Part shown: piece after piece, positions 9,261 to 18,300 of the stretch
Layout of the letters: each line of letters opens with the position of its first letter
Position numbering within the stretch: the first letter of the stretch is position 1
The notes under the pieces: model-generated
Seen by the model: only the letters and a program-made list of their open reading frames with translations
Databases searched by the model: none
Told to the model about the DNA's origin: nothing
DNA from: Campylobacterota bacterium
Lineage (GTDB): Bacteria; Babelota; Babeliae; Babelales; RVW-14
Assembly: GCA_020633995.1 (NCBI GenBank)
Contig: JACKCO010000003.1
Location: 186,001 to 250,000 of the forward strand
DNA length: 64,000 bases
Direction of reading: 5' to 3'
Made by a program: the position numbers and the translations under genes

Positions 9261-9611
9261 TTAACGTCCCCTTAATTTTGCCGCAGCATATCCAAACTGA
9301 AGAAAGTACTGCTGCCACGCTTGATCAGTAAAGCCATACTGGTTATCACCAACAAAATAATCTGCTAGAAACTCACGAACGCGCAATACCTCTTTAAGCC
9401 GCTTGCGATTTTTAGGATCTTCAATGGTAAAATCAATTAGCTCAAGTGCACGTTCAAATGCTTGACGGCTATATTCCATATCACCTTTTTTACGCCATGA
9501 TATTGCCCGCTCAACATCACTACCAACATTTGCAAGCTGTTCAAGCAGCGATAGTTTAAACCAACGTCCAGACTCAAGAAGGTCTTTATGGATAATTCGT
9601 GCCATCTTCAT
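9261..9611 (-). CDS. conserved protein of unknown function, 116 aa
   Basis: This small soluble protein has no signal peptide. It matches a pattern I recognise from many bacteria: an N-terminal IIHKDLLESGRWF segment, LLEQLANVGSDVERAI, and a C-terminal DNQYGFTDQAW region. To my knowledge it has no assigned function. It overlaps the upstream partner frame by four bases (ATGA), the mark of translational coupling. The partner now looks truncated, so this may be the surviving half of a two-gene unit. The terminator at 9200-9242 ends it. Confidence 0.75.
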   Translation of the reverse strand: MKMARIIHKDLLESGRWFKLSLLEQLANVGSDVERAISWRKKGDMEYSRQAFERALELIDFTIEDPKNRKRLKEVLRVREFLADYFVGDNQYGFTDQAWQQYFLQFGYAAAKLRGR

Positions 9612-9817
9612 AGTACCACCAATTTTTTGATAATATCTCTTATCTTCTCACGCACTTGCTCGTCCTCAACACCTCTGCTCACATTATTTTGAGAGGGCCT
9701 GACGTTAATCATTGAATCAAACTCTATAAATTCATTGCTACCGCTTTTGGATGGATGCAAGTTAATGCCCCAAACATTTTTTCCGACATTTCTTGCAACT
9801 CTTGTAGCGTAATTCTT
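9608..9817 (-). pseudogene. C-terminal remnant of the partner of the 9261 gene
   Basis: A 69-codon frame on the minus strand ends at a TGA that overlaps the next start codon (ATGA). It reads WGINLHPSKSGS, then FIEFDSMINVRPSQNN and GVEDEQVREKI, which looks like conserved protein rather than noise. Upstream, in-frame stops at 9818-9820 and 9821-9823 close it, and no good start codon lies before the conserved part. It is most simply the 3' end of a decayed gene whose partner is the intact 116-aa protein. A sequencing frameshift could give the same picture. Confidence 0.55.
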
Positions 9818-9931
9818 TTATCAACCTTATGCCTACAAACCTTTTTATACAAACTCAATACTATGGAAATATTCTTAACTAACATAGCCTACAGAGAAAG
9901 ATACTCTAATACAACTTGACTCACTATTATT

Positions 9932-10340
9932 TGGATCCCGGCTCGTATCCCCTTGTCAAGCAAGAGGACAGGGCCCGGGATGACAAACACTGTCGGCCGG
10001 GATGACGAGTCTTGAAGTCGGGGATCTCTTTTTCAGTGTCACGATGGATTCCGGATCAAGCCCATTACTGTCCAAAGTGCTGTTTGTAAAATCATATACA
10101 ATTGAGTAGGGGTCATTCCCAAGCCTGTCCTCGTGCTTGACACGGGGGCTGATCGGGAATCTTATTTTCATTACTAATTGTTGCTCCTGATCAATAAAAA
10201 ATGTTTCAAACGAGATCCCCGATGGGACTCGGGGATGACCACTTTTTTGTTGGCTTTGAGTTAATAACGAGCACATCCTAACACCGTAACTGCCTCATCC
10301 TAAATCATGTCCTCTGACTTGATCAGGGGATTATTTCAGG
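9932..10340. repeat. palindromic repeat cluster upstream of paralog 4
   Basis: This gene-free block contains a GGATCCCGG/CCCGGGATGAC palindrome split by the mini-hairpin (9948-9973), a reversed GGATTCCGGATC element near 10044, a GTCATTCCC/GGGAATC palindrome split by a reversed mini-hairpin (10121-10148), an intact GATCCCCGA-type copy at 10212-10238, and a further mini-hairpin at 10307-10331 set in a TTTCAGGATC context. No gene is supported. The 9818-9931 stretch before it shows nothing recognisable. Confidence 0.87.
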
Positions 10341-10413
10341 ATCTCTTAACGCTCACTTAGTAAAACAAAGCCCACGGTCCATAATCCACGACACAACAAC
10401 AGCAAAAGAAACC

Positions 10414-10438
10414 ACAAATCCAACTTTTTTGGATTTGT
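10414..10438. other. perfect inverted repeat upstream of paralog 4
   Basis: A 10-bp perfect stem (ACAAATCCAA/TTGGATTTGT) with a 5-base loop lies 81 bp before the start codon. It is unrelated to the palindrome families around it. It could be an operator or an RNA hairpin in the leader; the sequence does not decide. Confidence 0.45.
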
Positions 10439-10519
10439 CCCAAACAATGTGCTACATTTGTGTTTTCTTATTTTTTGTCAAAAAAAACGTAGGTCAAAAA
10501 TTTTGCTAAGGGGTTGTTT

Positions 10520-13111
10520 ATGAACTCAAAACTTTCTCGTTCGCTTCTTGCTATCTCTATGCTTGCGCTCACACCGCTACACGCTAAACATGAAAAAACA
10601 AAATCATCCCTTCTCTCAGATGCAACCACCATGTCTGGCAAACAATACTCCGTAACGGAGTGGACAGCGCTGACTACCGGCATGCTGCAAGGCCCCCTAC
10701 GTGGTATGGCACGTGCACTCGAACATTACAAAGTAGGTAATACAAAAATAACTGACGGCATGCACATAGCAGCAGACACAAACAACCTTCTCAACGCCAT
10801 CACCATTTTGGCAAACCGTGACACGCGCTCATTGCCGTACTACAAACTTGCCAGCGCCTCGCTTGACATGGGCGACTTGGTCAGACGCATCGACAAACTG
10901 GCAGCTGGCGGCAAGCTTGAACAAACCATTGCCGGCATTATACCGCCAAACATTGCAGACATGCTCAACGACAAAGTTGACCTGCTTGAGCCAGCCTACG
11001 AATATGTTGACGCACAAAAAATTGATATAACCTTGCACATCATGCACGCCTACCTGTTGCCAGTCTGTGAAGGACTTGCAAGCTATGTTGGTGCACATCA
11101 AAGCCTTGAGTGGGAAGCACAACGTGCCAACGTTGCTCACGGTCTTGAACTGCTGACAAAACTGCTGGCAAAATGTGTTGAGAGCAGACGCTATCCAAAA
11201 TGGTTGATTGCATGGTCTGTGTGCAGCTTGGCAAATATTGTTGGCGTCGTTTACGAGGGCGTTTGGCATACATTTGACGCCGACGGTTCAGTGCCAATGC
11301 GTTTTAAACACGCACTGCGTGATATTGCTGATGGTTCAGGCCTTAAGCACTTGCGCTACATGGGCAAGCACGGCCAGCTTGATGCCCTCGCACTGCACAA
11401 CACCGGCTGGTTACCACTGTGCGCCGGACTTGACTACATCATTGTTGATGAAAAACTCAACACACAACAAAAAATAATGGCGCTTGAGTTTATGGTAGCA
11501 CGTGACCCGCATGCAGTTAACCGCCCAGTTAAATTTGACTCTCGTGGCAACGTAGTAATGCCACTGGCAACCGCAGTGATACACGCGTTCAAAACTGGTG
11601 ATACTGCTCTGGTTGAGTGGCTTCTTAACCATGGTGCCTGTCCAAACTTAGATGATTTTGGTATTCATGGACTTACACTTAAAAACATGCAGAAAACAGG
11701 TTTTATCCGCGATGCGAATCTTTTTCAAGGGCTGTTTGAGTATGATATGCAAAGCATTTTGCACAGTACCGAAGAAGGCACAAGAATCTTGGCTCAATGG
11801 GAATCAACACGTGAAAAATTGGCAACTCTACTCAAAGCGCGTAACGCAAAACAAAAGGATGAGCTGGATGGAATGCTTGAAGCTCATGTTGACAATGTTT
11901 TGTATGATCCCGACAAGCCTGCGCAAGAACGAAAAAATGCAACCCAAGCGTTGTGCAAATTGGTGGCTGAGCATGTAGTGCCAATCACAAACGATCAGCT
12001 ACTAGATGCTGCTGTCAGATATGCAGATGAGCATGACACCTCGCTGCTTGAATTACTACTTGAGCGTGGTCTAAACAAACAGCTTGCACCACAACTGCTG
12101 GAAACAGCGATAGAAGGCAAAAAAGTTAAACACGTCAAATTACTCGTCACACATGGCTGGCCAGTAAACAAAATCAAAAATAGCTGGCCTTCTAGTGATC
12201 AATCAATGCTTGACCTTGCTCAAGCACTCAGTGGAACAAGCTCAGAAGAAAAGGCTCGGAAAGCTGCCATCATTGCAGCTCTTGGTAGCAAGGCAAAAAC
12301 ATATGACACTTTGGAAAAACTTTTTAATGACACTGTTGGTAAGATAAATGGTCATGGTACTCCTCAAGAACAAATAAACGGCTTACTTGATCAAGCTGCT
12401 GCACACGTCAGAGACGGTTATTTGGTTTACCATGATTTTACTGAAAGAGCATTTAAAGCTGCACTTCACTTCAAACATGAGGGCCTGGTGCGTACACTTT
12501 GCCAGCATGCACCAGAATGTATCGATATTCGAGCGCTTGTAGAAGCTGTATCACACGCATACGATGCTGAAGAAAAAACCAAGGCACGCAATTTTGCCAC
12601 AGTAGTTCTTGAAAGTGACGCTCCACTCAATCTCAACCAAAATGATATTTTCATAGAGTGCTGCACCGCTGGTGAGGTTGAACTTGTCAGGCTCATGCTT
12701 GAGCGTGGTGTATCACTGCATAAAGAAATCTTGAGCGTTATGTATGAACATTGCAAACATAACGCTAAGGCCGTGACAGCACTGCTGCGTGAACATGGTG
12801 CAAACCAACCTACAAACATTCCAGAAAAGGCTCTATGTCAGGCTGCAGCAAACGGTAACAAAGATGTCGTTGAGCTTTTGCTTGAGAGTGGCCTTGTTGA
12901 CATAAACGGCAAACACGGCCAGTACAATGGTACAGCACTACACGAAGCTGCTCGCACTGGACATAAAGAAGTTGTTGAGTTGTTGCTTGCTCGCGGTATA
13001 GATAAAACGCTTCAAGACAAGGACAAATATACCGCTGAAAAAGATGCAACCACCCTTACAAATGATACTCACCATCAAGCAATCGCTCAGTTAATTCGAG
13101 ACTGGAAGTAG
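10520..13111 (+). CDS. exported N-module/ankyrin-repeat protein, paralog 4
   Basis: This is the longest paralog at 863 aa. The ATG chosen has AAGGGG upstream; a TTG two codons earlier is in frame but less likely. The signal peptide (residues 1-24) ends near LHA. The N-module (about 35-270) is the clearest in the set: DLVRRID, YLLPVCEGLASYVGAHQ, GLELLTKLLAKC, then the SVCSLANIVG segment. The following segment parallels paralog 2 (GSVPMRFKHAL, YIIVDEKL). Ankyrin repeats occur near 370, 500-540 and at the C-terminus (about 770-840: LLLESGLVDING, ALHEAARTGHKEVVELLLARG). The product should be exported; the target is unknown. Confidence 0.88.
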   Translation: MNSKLSRSLLAISMLALTPLHAKHEKTKSSLLSDATTMSGKQYSVTEWTALTTGMLQGPLRGMARALEHYKVGNTKITDGMHIAADTNNLLNAITILANRDTRSLPYYKLASASLDMGDLVRRIDKLAAGGKLEQTIAGIIPPNIADMLNDKVDLLEPAYEYVDAQKIDITLHIMHAYLLPVCEGLASYVGAHQSLEWEAQRANVAHGLELLTKLLAKCVESRRYPKWLIAWSVCSLANIVGVVYEGVWHTFDADGSVPMRFKHALRDIADGSGLKHLRYMGKHGQLDALALHNTGWLPLCAGLDYIIVDEKLNTQQKIMALEFMVARDPHAVNRPVKFDSRGNVVMPLATAVIHAFKTGDTALVEWLLNHGACPNLDDFGIHGLTLKNMQKTGFIRDANLFQGLFEYDMQSILHSTEEGTRILAQWESTREKLATLLKARNAKQKDELDGMLEAHVDNVLYDPDKPAQERKNATQALCKLVAEHVVPITNDQLLDAAVRYADEHDTSLLELLLERGLNKQLAPQLLETAIEGKKVKHVKLLVTHGWPVNKIKNSWPSSDQSMLDLAQALSGTSSEEKARKAAIIAALGSKAKTYDTLEKLFNDTVGKINGHGTPQEQINGLLDQAAAHVRDGYLVYHDFTERAFKAALHFKHEGLVRTLCQHAPECIDIRALVEAVSHAYDAEEKTKARNFATVVLESDAPLNLNQNDIFIECCTAGEVELVRLMLERGVSLHKEILSVMYEHCKHNAKAVTALLREHGANQPTNIPEKALCQAAANGNKDVVELLLESGLVDINGKHGQYNGTALHEAARTGHKEVVELLLARGIDKTLQDKDKYTAEKDATTLTNDTHHQAIAQLIRDWK

Positions 13112-13130
13112 GCAAGGAAATTACAAGCTC

Positions 13131-13415
13131 TGGATCCCGGCTCGGTGGCCGGGACGACGAAGATGGCAGTCGAGATGACCCCCTGGTCAAGCCAGAGAAC
13201 GGGCTCGTAAAAAATGACAAGGAACGAAGACAAAATTGTACGGTGATCAGCACACAACCCTCGTCACACCGGCCTGTGAGCCGGTGTCCACGCCAACACA
13301 ATGGATTCCGGATCAAGTCTCCCCTGGTCAAGCCAGAGGACAAGCTCGATGGGAACCCAGAACTTGGCTAACCATTATCTGGATCTCCGATCGAGCCGGG
13401 GACAACCCAAGGGAG
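13131..13415. repeat. palindromic repeat cluster between paralogs 4 and 5
   Basis: The 351-bp gap carries a GGATCCCGGCT/GGCCGGGACGACG palindrome at 13132, mini-hairpin copies at 13179-13206 and 13320-13347, a reversed CACACCGGC/GCCGGTGTCC element near 13264, a GGATTCCGGATC half-element at 13302, and a degenerate GATCTCCGA copy at 13381. The open frame in front of paralog 5 runs straight through the last three. Confidence 0.87.
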
Positions 13416-13462
13416 TCGGAGATGAAAAAACAGAACAAGAGACAAAAAAAGAAAGAAGAACT

Positions 13463-15964
13463 ATGACAAAAAATAAAACAAAAAGAATTACGCTCCTATT
13501 GGTTAGCGCACTTAGCACAGCGCACCTTGAAGCAACCTTACCACGCATGCCACACGCTATCAGCAGTCTGATACCAAGCAGTGGGCAAAACTACACTACA
13601 GCAGAATGTGTTCAGCTAGGCTCAGCACTCGCACAAGGAGGGCTGCGCCTAGCCGCACGTGCTGGAGGGCAACTCAGTAAACAGGATAGTGCTATTGATG
13701 TAGCACACGCACTTGCAGACCTTGCCGGACTGACCAACGCGGCAACAGCAGTTTTTATCAACCGTGACGAGCGGGTAATGCCTTACTACAAAGCAATCTC
13801 AGCAACACTTGACTTTGCTGATCTGGTCAAACGGATTGACAAACTCTTTGCCGGCAGCTACTTAGCTGGCACACTCGCAGACATGGCACCAACCCTGATG
13901 GGCGAAGATGATGAACTGGATGGGTTTGACAGCAGCGGACAAGGCACAAAACCTGGACCTCTTGCAATGCTGCAGTCAAAAGGAGTCGGTGCTGTGCTGG
14001 GGATTGTACACGCTTACTTGCTGCCTGTTTGTGAAAGCGTTGCAAGTTGCAGTGCAGCTCATCAAACAACACAGTGGGAAGCAAAAAAAGCACACATTGC
14101 CCAAGGCCTTGAACTACTTTCAAAACTGTTAGGTCAATGCATTGAACACCGCGCATACCCAACCTGGGTACTCGGCTGGTCTGCCTGCTGCTTGCTTAAT
14201 GTTATCTCACTTGGCTACGACGGCTTGGTGTGGGACCTGAGCGTAAACGGAAAAACATCTGACTTAGCCAAAAAGGCTATTGACAGTGACAATCCACAAA
14301 TTTTGCGTTGGTTGTTTGAAAACCGCAAGCGTGATGCGTTTGACGTAAAAACAGGTGATGCCGGCCAACAACAAAATACCAATGCTCTCGCCTATGCCGT
14401 CAACGAGCACAGTTACAACACAATCGCCTACTTACTCACACACGTGCCAGTCGAATACGAGCCAGAAGATATCGGGGATGAGCTAACCAACCAAGCGTTT
14501 GAAAATTTCGACCCTCAACTGCTCGAGCTCCTGCTTGCAAACGGCATACACATTGAGTATTTCCCGTATGATGCGCAAACATTTAAAGATGACAAAATAA
14601 AACAAGCAAAAGAGGCACTTAACCACTACGAACGGCTAAAAAATATTGTTGGTCAAGAGCCTAAGGTTGAAGAACAGCTTAAAAAACTTCGAAAAACTTA
14701 TGCCATTGATAGCAACGCAAAAACATGGGCCGAACAACGCACAGAGCTTGAACAGCGCATTGGCAAGATGGTAAATTTGCTTGAAAAATACGGTATTCCA
14801 AGCAAACACGAGCATGACGAAGCAGTAAGAAAGCTTGGTCTGCTCGCCATGAAGGCACTTAACCAACCAAGCGCAGTACATGCATTTGAAGCACGCTGTT
14901 GTAAACTGCTCAGAGAGAAAAAAATAACCCCACTAACAAAAATTGTCCTTGAACGTGGTAAAGAAGGTACAACACTTCTGGAATGCGTAGGTATTCTTCA
15001 CTTTTTAAAAAATCAACCACTCAACTCTCTTGTCTCACTCCTTGTCAATGACTACCCATGTCAATTACGAGCATTTTTAAACAAATATTTCGACGAAGAA
15101 GATGAAAAAAAGACAATCGAGAGTATGGTCATGTTTGGCGCCTATGACTGGACATACCTTGCGCTCACGCATCGCTTGCTTGACGTCACCCCTGAGCGTC
15201 TTCAGCTCATACTCACGCATGGCATCAAGTCTGGTAACCCTGACTTTGTCAAACTTGCCCTTGAACATGGCGCTCAAGTAAACCTTTATAATGAAAAAAC
15301 AACATGCCTTGATCTGGCGCAAGCAATTGATGACAGCGATGAAGACAAGCCGTTTATCATCAAGCTACTCAAAGGACTTGGCGCTCTGACAGGCAGCGAA
15401 ATGCAAGAAAAATTTGCACCTATCTACAAAGCATTCACCCAAGGCAGCCAAACCAAAGAAGCTGATGAAAACAATGCTGTTGATGAGCTAATCAAACTTT
15501 GGGAGCAAGGCATCGTTGATGATAAACTTGGCATCACCCATTTGCCACAGACAAACACGGCCCTGGAAAAATTAGTGCAAGCACAAATACGACTCGGCAT
15601 TGGTAACCTAGGCAACGCGTTATATCATGCAGTAAAAACTGGCAATGTTGGCGCAGCCAAGTTGCTGTTAGAGCATGATACAGTTAATCCAAACGAATTT
15701 CACTTTGAGTGGGTAGGACAAGGTTATGATCAACACACCTACTACACGCCACTGCACATTGCAGCACAGCAAGGCAATCGAGACATGGTTACGCTACTGC
15801 TTGAGCATGGTGCAAGTAAATTTGCGCAGCATAGAGGCTCTGGCTGGGGAAACTCTGATGGCCCAACGGTCGCTCAGGTTGCTGATACCAACGTTAAAGA
15901 TTTGATAGCAATCAAAGCAGGCGAAGAGCCTGGTTATGACTCCGACGAAGATGATGACCTTTAA
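13463..15964 (+). CDS. exported N-module/ankyrin-repeat protein, paralog 5
   Basis: The predicted product is 833 aa. The open frame extends 162 bp upstream through repeats, but the ATG used is preceded by a purine-rich GAAAGAAGAA stretch and starts a signal peptide. The N-module (about 30-275) includes DLVKRIDKLF, YLLPVCESVAS, an AAHQ and GLELLSKLLGQC. The middle region matches paralog 3 (AQTFK, then EQRTELEQRIGKM). Ankyrin repeats are near 570-610 (LALEHGAQVN) and 730-790 (PLHIAAQQGNRDMVTLLLEHG). The protein ends in an acidic tail, GYDSDEDDDL. A strong terminator follows within 45 bp, closing the five-gene cluster. Confidence 0.88.
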   Translation: MTKNKTKRITLLLVSALSTAHLEATLPRMPHAISSLIPSSGQNYTTAECVQLGSALAQGGLRLAARAGGQLSKQDSAIDVAHALADLAGLTNAATAVFINRDERVMPYYKAISATLDFADLVKRIDKLFAGSYLAGTLADMAPTLMGEDDELDGFDSSGQGTKPGPLAMLQSKGVGAVLGIVHAYLLPVCESVASCSAAHQTTQWEAKKAHIAQGLELLSKLLGQCIEHRAYPTWVLGWSACCLLNVISLGYDGLVWDLSVNGKTSDLAKKAIDSDNPQILRWLFENRKRDAFDVKTGDAGQQQNTNALAYAVNEHSYNTIAYLLTHVPVEYEPEDIGDELTNQAFENFDPQLLELLLANGIHIEYFPYDAQTFKDDKIKQAKEALNHYERLKNIVGQEPKVEEQLKKLRKTYAIDSNAKTWAEQRTELEQRIGKMVNLLEKYGIPSKHEHDEAVRKLGLLAMKALNQPSAVHAFEARCCKLLREKKITPLTKIVLERGKEGTTLLECVGILHFLKNQPLNSLVSLLVNDYPCQLRAFLNKYFDEEDEKKTIESMVMFGAYDWTYLALTHRLLDVTPERLQLILTHGIKSGNPDFVKLALEHGAQVNLYNEKTTCLDLAQAIDDSDEDKPFIIKLLKGLGALTGSEMQEKFAPIYKAFTQGSQTKEADENNAVDELIKLWEQGIVDDKLGITHLPQTNTALEKLVQAQIRLGIGNLGNALYHAVKTGNVGAAKLLLEHDTVNPNEFHFEWVGQGYDQHTYYTPLHIAAQQGNRDMVTLLLEHGASKFAQHRGSGWGNSDGPTVAQVADTNVKDLIAIKAGEEPGYDSDEDDDL

Positions 15965-16005
15965 AATAATTAAAAACTAGTCGCTCTACGACTGAGTACA
16001 CCATT

Positions 16006-16032
16006 AAGGGCCGGTTTGACCGGCCCTTTTTT
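16006..16032 (+). terminator. rho-independent terminator after paralog 5
   Basis: An AGGGCCGG/CCGGCCCT stem with a short TTTGA loop is followed by a six-T run. It is a textbook intrinsic terminator. Confidence 0.9.
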
Positions 16033-16073
16033 ATAGAAAATCTTGCTTTATTTACCCTTGCCAGTCAACCTAT

Positions 16074-16099
16074 AAATCGATATTGGACAAATTCGATTT
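16074..16099. promoter_or_regulatory. inverted repeat upstream of the AAA ATPase gene
   Basis: AAATCGA and TCGATTT form a perfect 7-bp inverted repeat with a 12-base spacer, 41 bp before the start codon. The position suits an operator, but no regulator is known. The start itself is backed by AAGGAG at about 16130. Confidence 0.3.
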
Positions 16100-16139
16100 T
16101 TAGGTTTGGATTTGGATAAGTAGTTTGTAAGGAGTTTAT

Positions 16140-17324
16140 ATGATCGCTCGTAGTGCTGAAAAAGATATAATTGAAGGCGCAAAATCATTTCCCGTTGTTG
16201 CTATTTTAGGCCCACGTCAGTCAGGCAAAACAACAACAGCACGTACCGTTTTTAACCAGCATGTATACCTCACGCTTGAGGACCTGGATCTGCGTGCAGC
16301 AGCAAAAAACGACCCTCGTACATTTTTAAAGGCTAATGCTAACGAACATGGCATCATCATTGATGAGTTTCAGCACGTACCAGAGCTGCTATCCTACATT
16401 CAAACAATGGTTGACCAACAGCGCAAGCCTGGAGAATTTGTACTAACTGGATCGCAAAACTTTTTAATGAATCAGGCGATTGGGCAGTCGCTTGCTGGCC
16501 GAGTAAGCATACACACACTACTGCCGCTTTCAACCGGTGAGTTGGGCAAGCATAACATACTACCAACAGACATCGAACCAACGCTGTATCAGGGGTTTTA
16601 TCCGGCCATATATGCACACAATATCGAGCCAGCGCGCCTTTACCAAAACTACTTTCACACCTACATCGAACGTGACGTCAGACAGCTTGCTCAAGTTGGT
16701 GATTTGATGACCTTTCAAACCTTTGTCAGGCTGTGTGCTGCACGTGCCGGGCAAGTACTCAATTTGACCTCTTTGGGCAATGATTGCGGCATTAGCGATA
16801 CAACAGCAAAAAAGTGGCTTTCGGTTCTCCAGGCAAGCTATGTCATCTTCCTGCTACAGCCATTTCACAAAAACTTTGGCAAACGGTTGATCAAAAGCCC
16901 AAAGCTCTATTTTTATGACCCAGGCCTGATGTGTTATTTGCTCGGTATCAAGCAACAGGAGCTTGCTCTGCATTCACAGCGGGGAGCACTTTTTGAGTCA
17001 CTGGTCATTACAGAAATACTTAAGCATTTTTATAACCGTGGCAAAACACCACAGGTTTACTTTTGGCGTGATAAAACAGGACATGAAATAGACTGCATTG
17101 TCCAGGAGGGGCAAAAACTTACGTTAGTCGAGATTAAATCGAGCAGAACAATTAATCAACGTTTTTTTGATGGCATTAATTACTGGAAAAGCTTTGCCAC
17201 AGACGAAAACATTGAAAGCTTTGTTGTCTTTGCTGGTGGCCAAGACCAGGGGCGCAGCAGGCCTGATTTGGTAAGCTGGCAGTCGATTAATGATATTTTT
17301 TGTCAGGAAAACAGACAACGCTAA
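16140..17324 (+). CDS. AAA_14/DUF4143-family P-loop ATPase
   Basis: This 394-aa cytoplasmic protein follows the AAA_14 plus DUF4143 layout. Walker A is GPRQSGKT (residues 24-31), Walker B is IIIDEFQ (about 72-78), and a sensor-1-like LTGSQNF follows near 100-106. The C-terminal half carries a restriction-endonuclease-like pattern: FWRDKTGHEIDCI, then LVEIKSS. This family is common and often multi-copy in bacteria and archaea; its role is unsettled and DNA-related activity is only inferred. Nothing in the neighbours indicates its role. AAGGAG precedes the ATG. Confidence 0.9.
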   Translation: MIARSAEKDIIEGAKSFPVVAILGPRQSGKTTTARTVFNQHVYLTLEDLDLRAAAKNDPRTFLKANANEHGIIIDEFQHVPELLSYIQTMVDQQRKPGEFVLTGSQNFLMNQAIGQSLAGRVSIHTLLPLSTGELGKHNILPTDIEPTLYQGFYPAIYAHNIEPARLYQNYFHTYIERDVRQLAQVGDLMTFQTFVRLCAARAGQVLNLTSLGNDCGISDTTAKKWLSVLQASYVIFLLQPFHKNFGKRLIKSPKLYFYDPGLMCYLLGIKQQELALHSQRGALFESLVITEILKHFYNRGKTPQVYFWRDKTGHEIDCIVQEGQKLTLVEIKSSRTINQRFFDGINYWKSFATDENIESFVVFAGGQDQGRSRPDLVSWQSINDIFCQENRQR

Positions 17325-17407
17325 ATCAAGCCTACAACTGCCTAAAGTACTGAGGGTATCTACCTGGAGAACTAAAAAGTTGTATCTCTAACAACAAGCA
17401 TCTACAA

Positions 17408-17870
17408 GCCTCGTCACACCGGCCCATGAGCCGGTATCAACACTTTAGACTCAGGTAAAACAGTAGGTTTGATCTTTAGAAATGGACCCTGGATCGACGT
17501 CCATTACTGTCCAGAGTGCTGAAGTATCTGCTGGGGAGTTAAAGCGTTGCGACTAACAAAGTTGTATGCAGAAAAAAAATTTGTCATCCCCGGCTTGATC
17601 GGGGATCCAAAAAATTAAAAGTGAAATAAATGATGTAAAGGTTGTATGATTCTTACAAAGGAGATCCCCGATCGGAGTCGGGGATGACCCAAAGGGGAAA
17701 TGTGTGTCCCGCAAAAAACTTATTTCAAAATACTTTGGACAGTAGTGGATCGACGTCCAGGGTGACGAGTTTGCATATCAAAGCTATCCCCTGTATTAAG
17801 TAAAAATAGATCCCCGATCCCCACTTTCGTGGGGACTGTCGGAGATGACCAGTCTTGGACTCGGGGATGA
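17408..17870. repeat. palindromic repeat cluster downstream of the ATPase gene
   Basis: Within the 976-bp gap are a CGTCACACCGGC/GCCGGTAT element at 17411, an ATTACTGTCCA.AGTGCTG sequence near 17502 that also occurs near 10065, its reversed partner near 17727-17745, a GTCATCCCCGGCTTGATCGGGGATCC palindrome at 17582, an intact GATCCCCGA/TCGGGGATGAC copy at 17661, and a copy at 17812-17850 whose loop contains a separate CCCCACTTTCGTGGGGA hairpin. Confidence 0.87.
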
Positions 17871-18300
17871 CTCCTTTTCTCTTGAAATCCCTGTATCAAC
17901 ACAGTCTGAAAACATTTCTATTTGTAACATAATTATTTTTTTTATTTAACAACAGAGCAAAAGCACACGCCCAGCACCATATACAGCGAATCTACGCATT
18001 GGGAGGTTTTTTTGCATGTTTGAAAAATGAATAAAAAGAACTTAGGCCTATTTGACAGTTTAGAAAAAATAAACTACCATAAACTATAAGTTATTTTTAA
18101 ATTGACATAACTTCTCAAAGAAACGCCAATCCGGTTATACTAATCGGATATTAAAAATAACGCCCTATCCTGGGCTTATTGTCCAACAGCAATACTGTCT
18201 AGGCCGCAATTTTTTGCATTACACGAAGTTTAATCGGGCACAAAGTATTCTCAATGATAACGATTGAATGCTTTAAACCACAAAAAGAGGAAGGCACACG
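17871..18300. other. gene-free A/T-rich leader region of folC
   Basis: No open frame here looks like a gene. The one structured spot is ATCCG...CGGAT at 18129-18149, an inverted repeat enclosing TATACT (18136-18141), which could be a -10 box. A well-placed -35 box is not evident. A TTGACA at 18102-18107 is too far from it. The folC ribosome binding site (AGAGGAAGG) lies at about 18285-18295. Confidence 0.4.

Noticed and set aside
9956..10276. 106-aa open frame on the minus strand
   Set aside because: It is made entirely of palindromic repeats and has no ribosome site.
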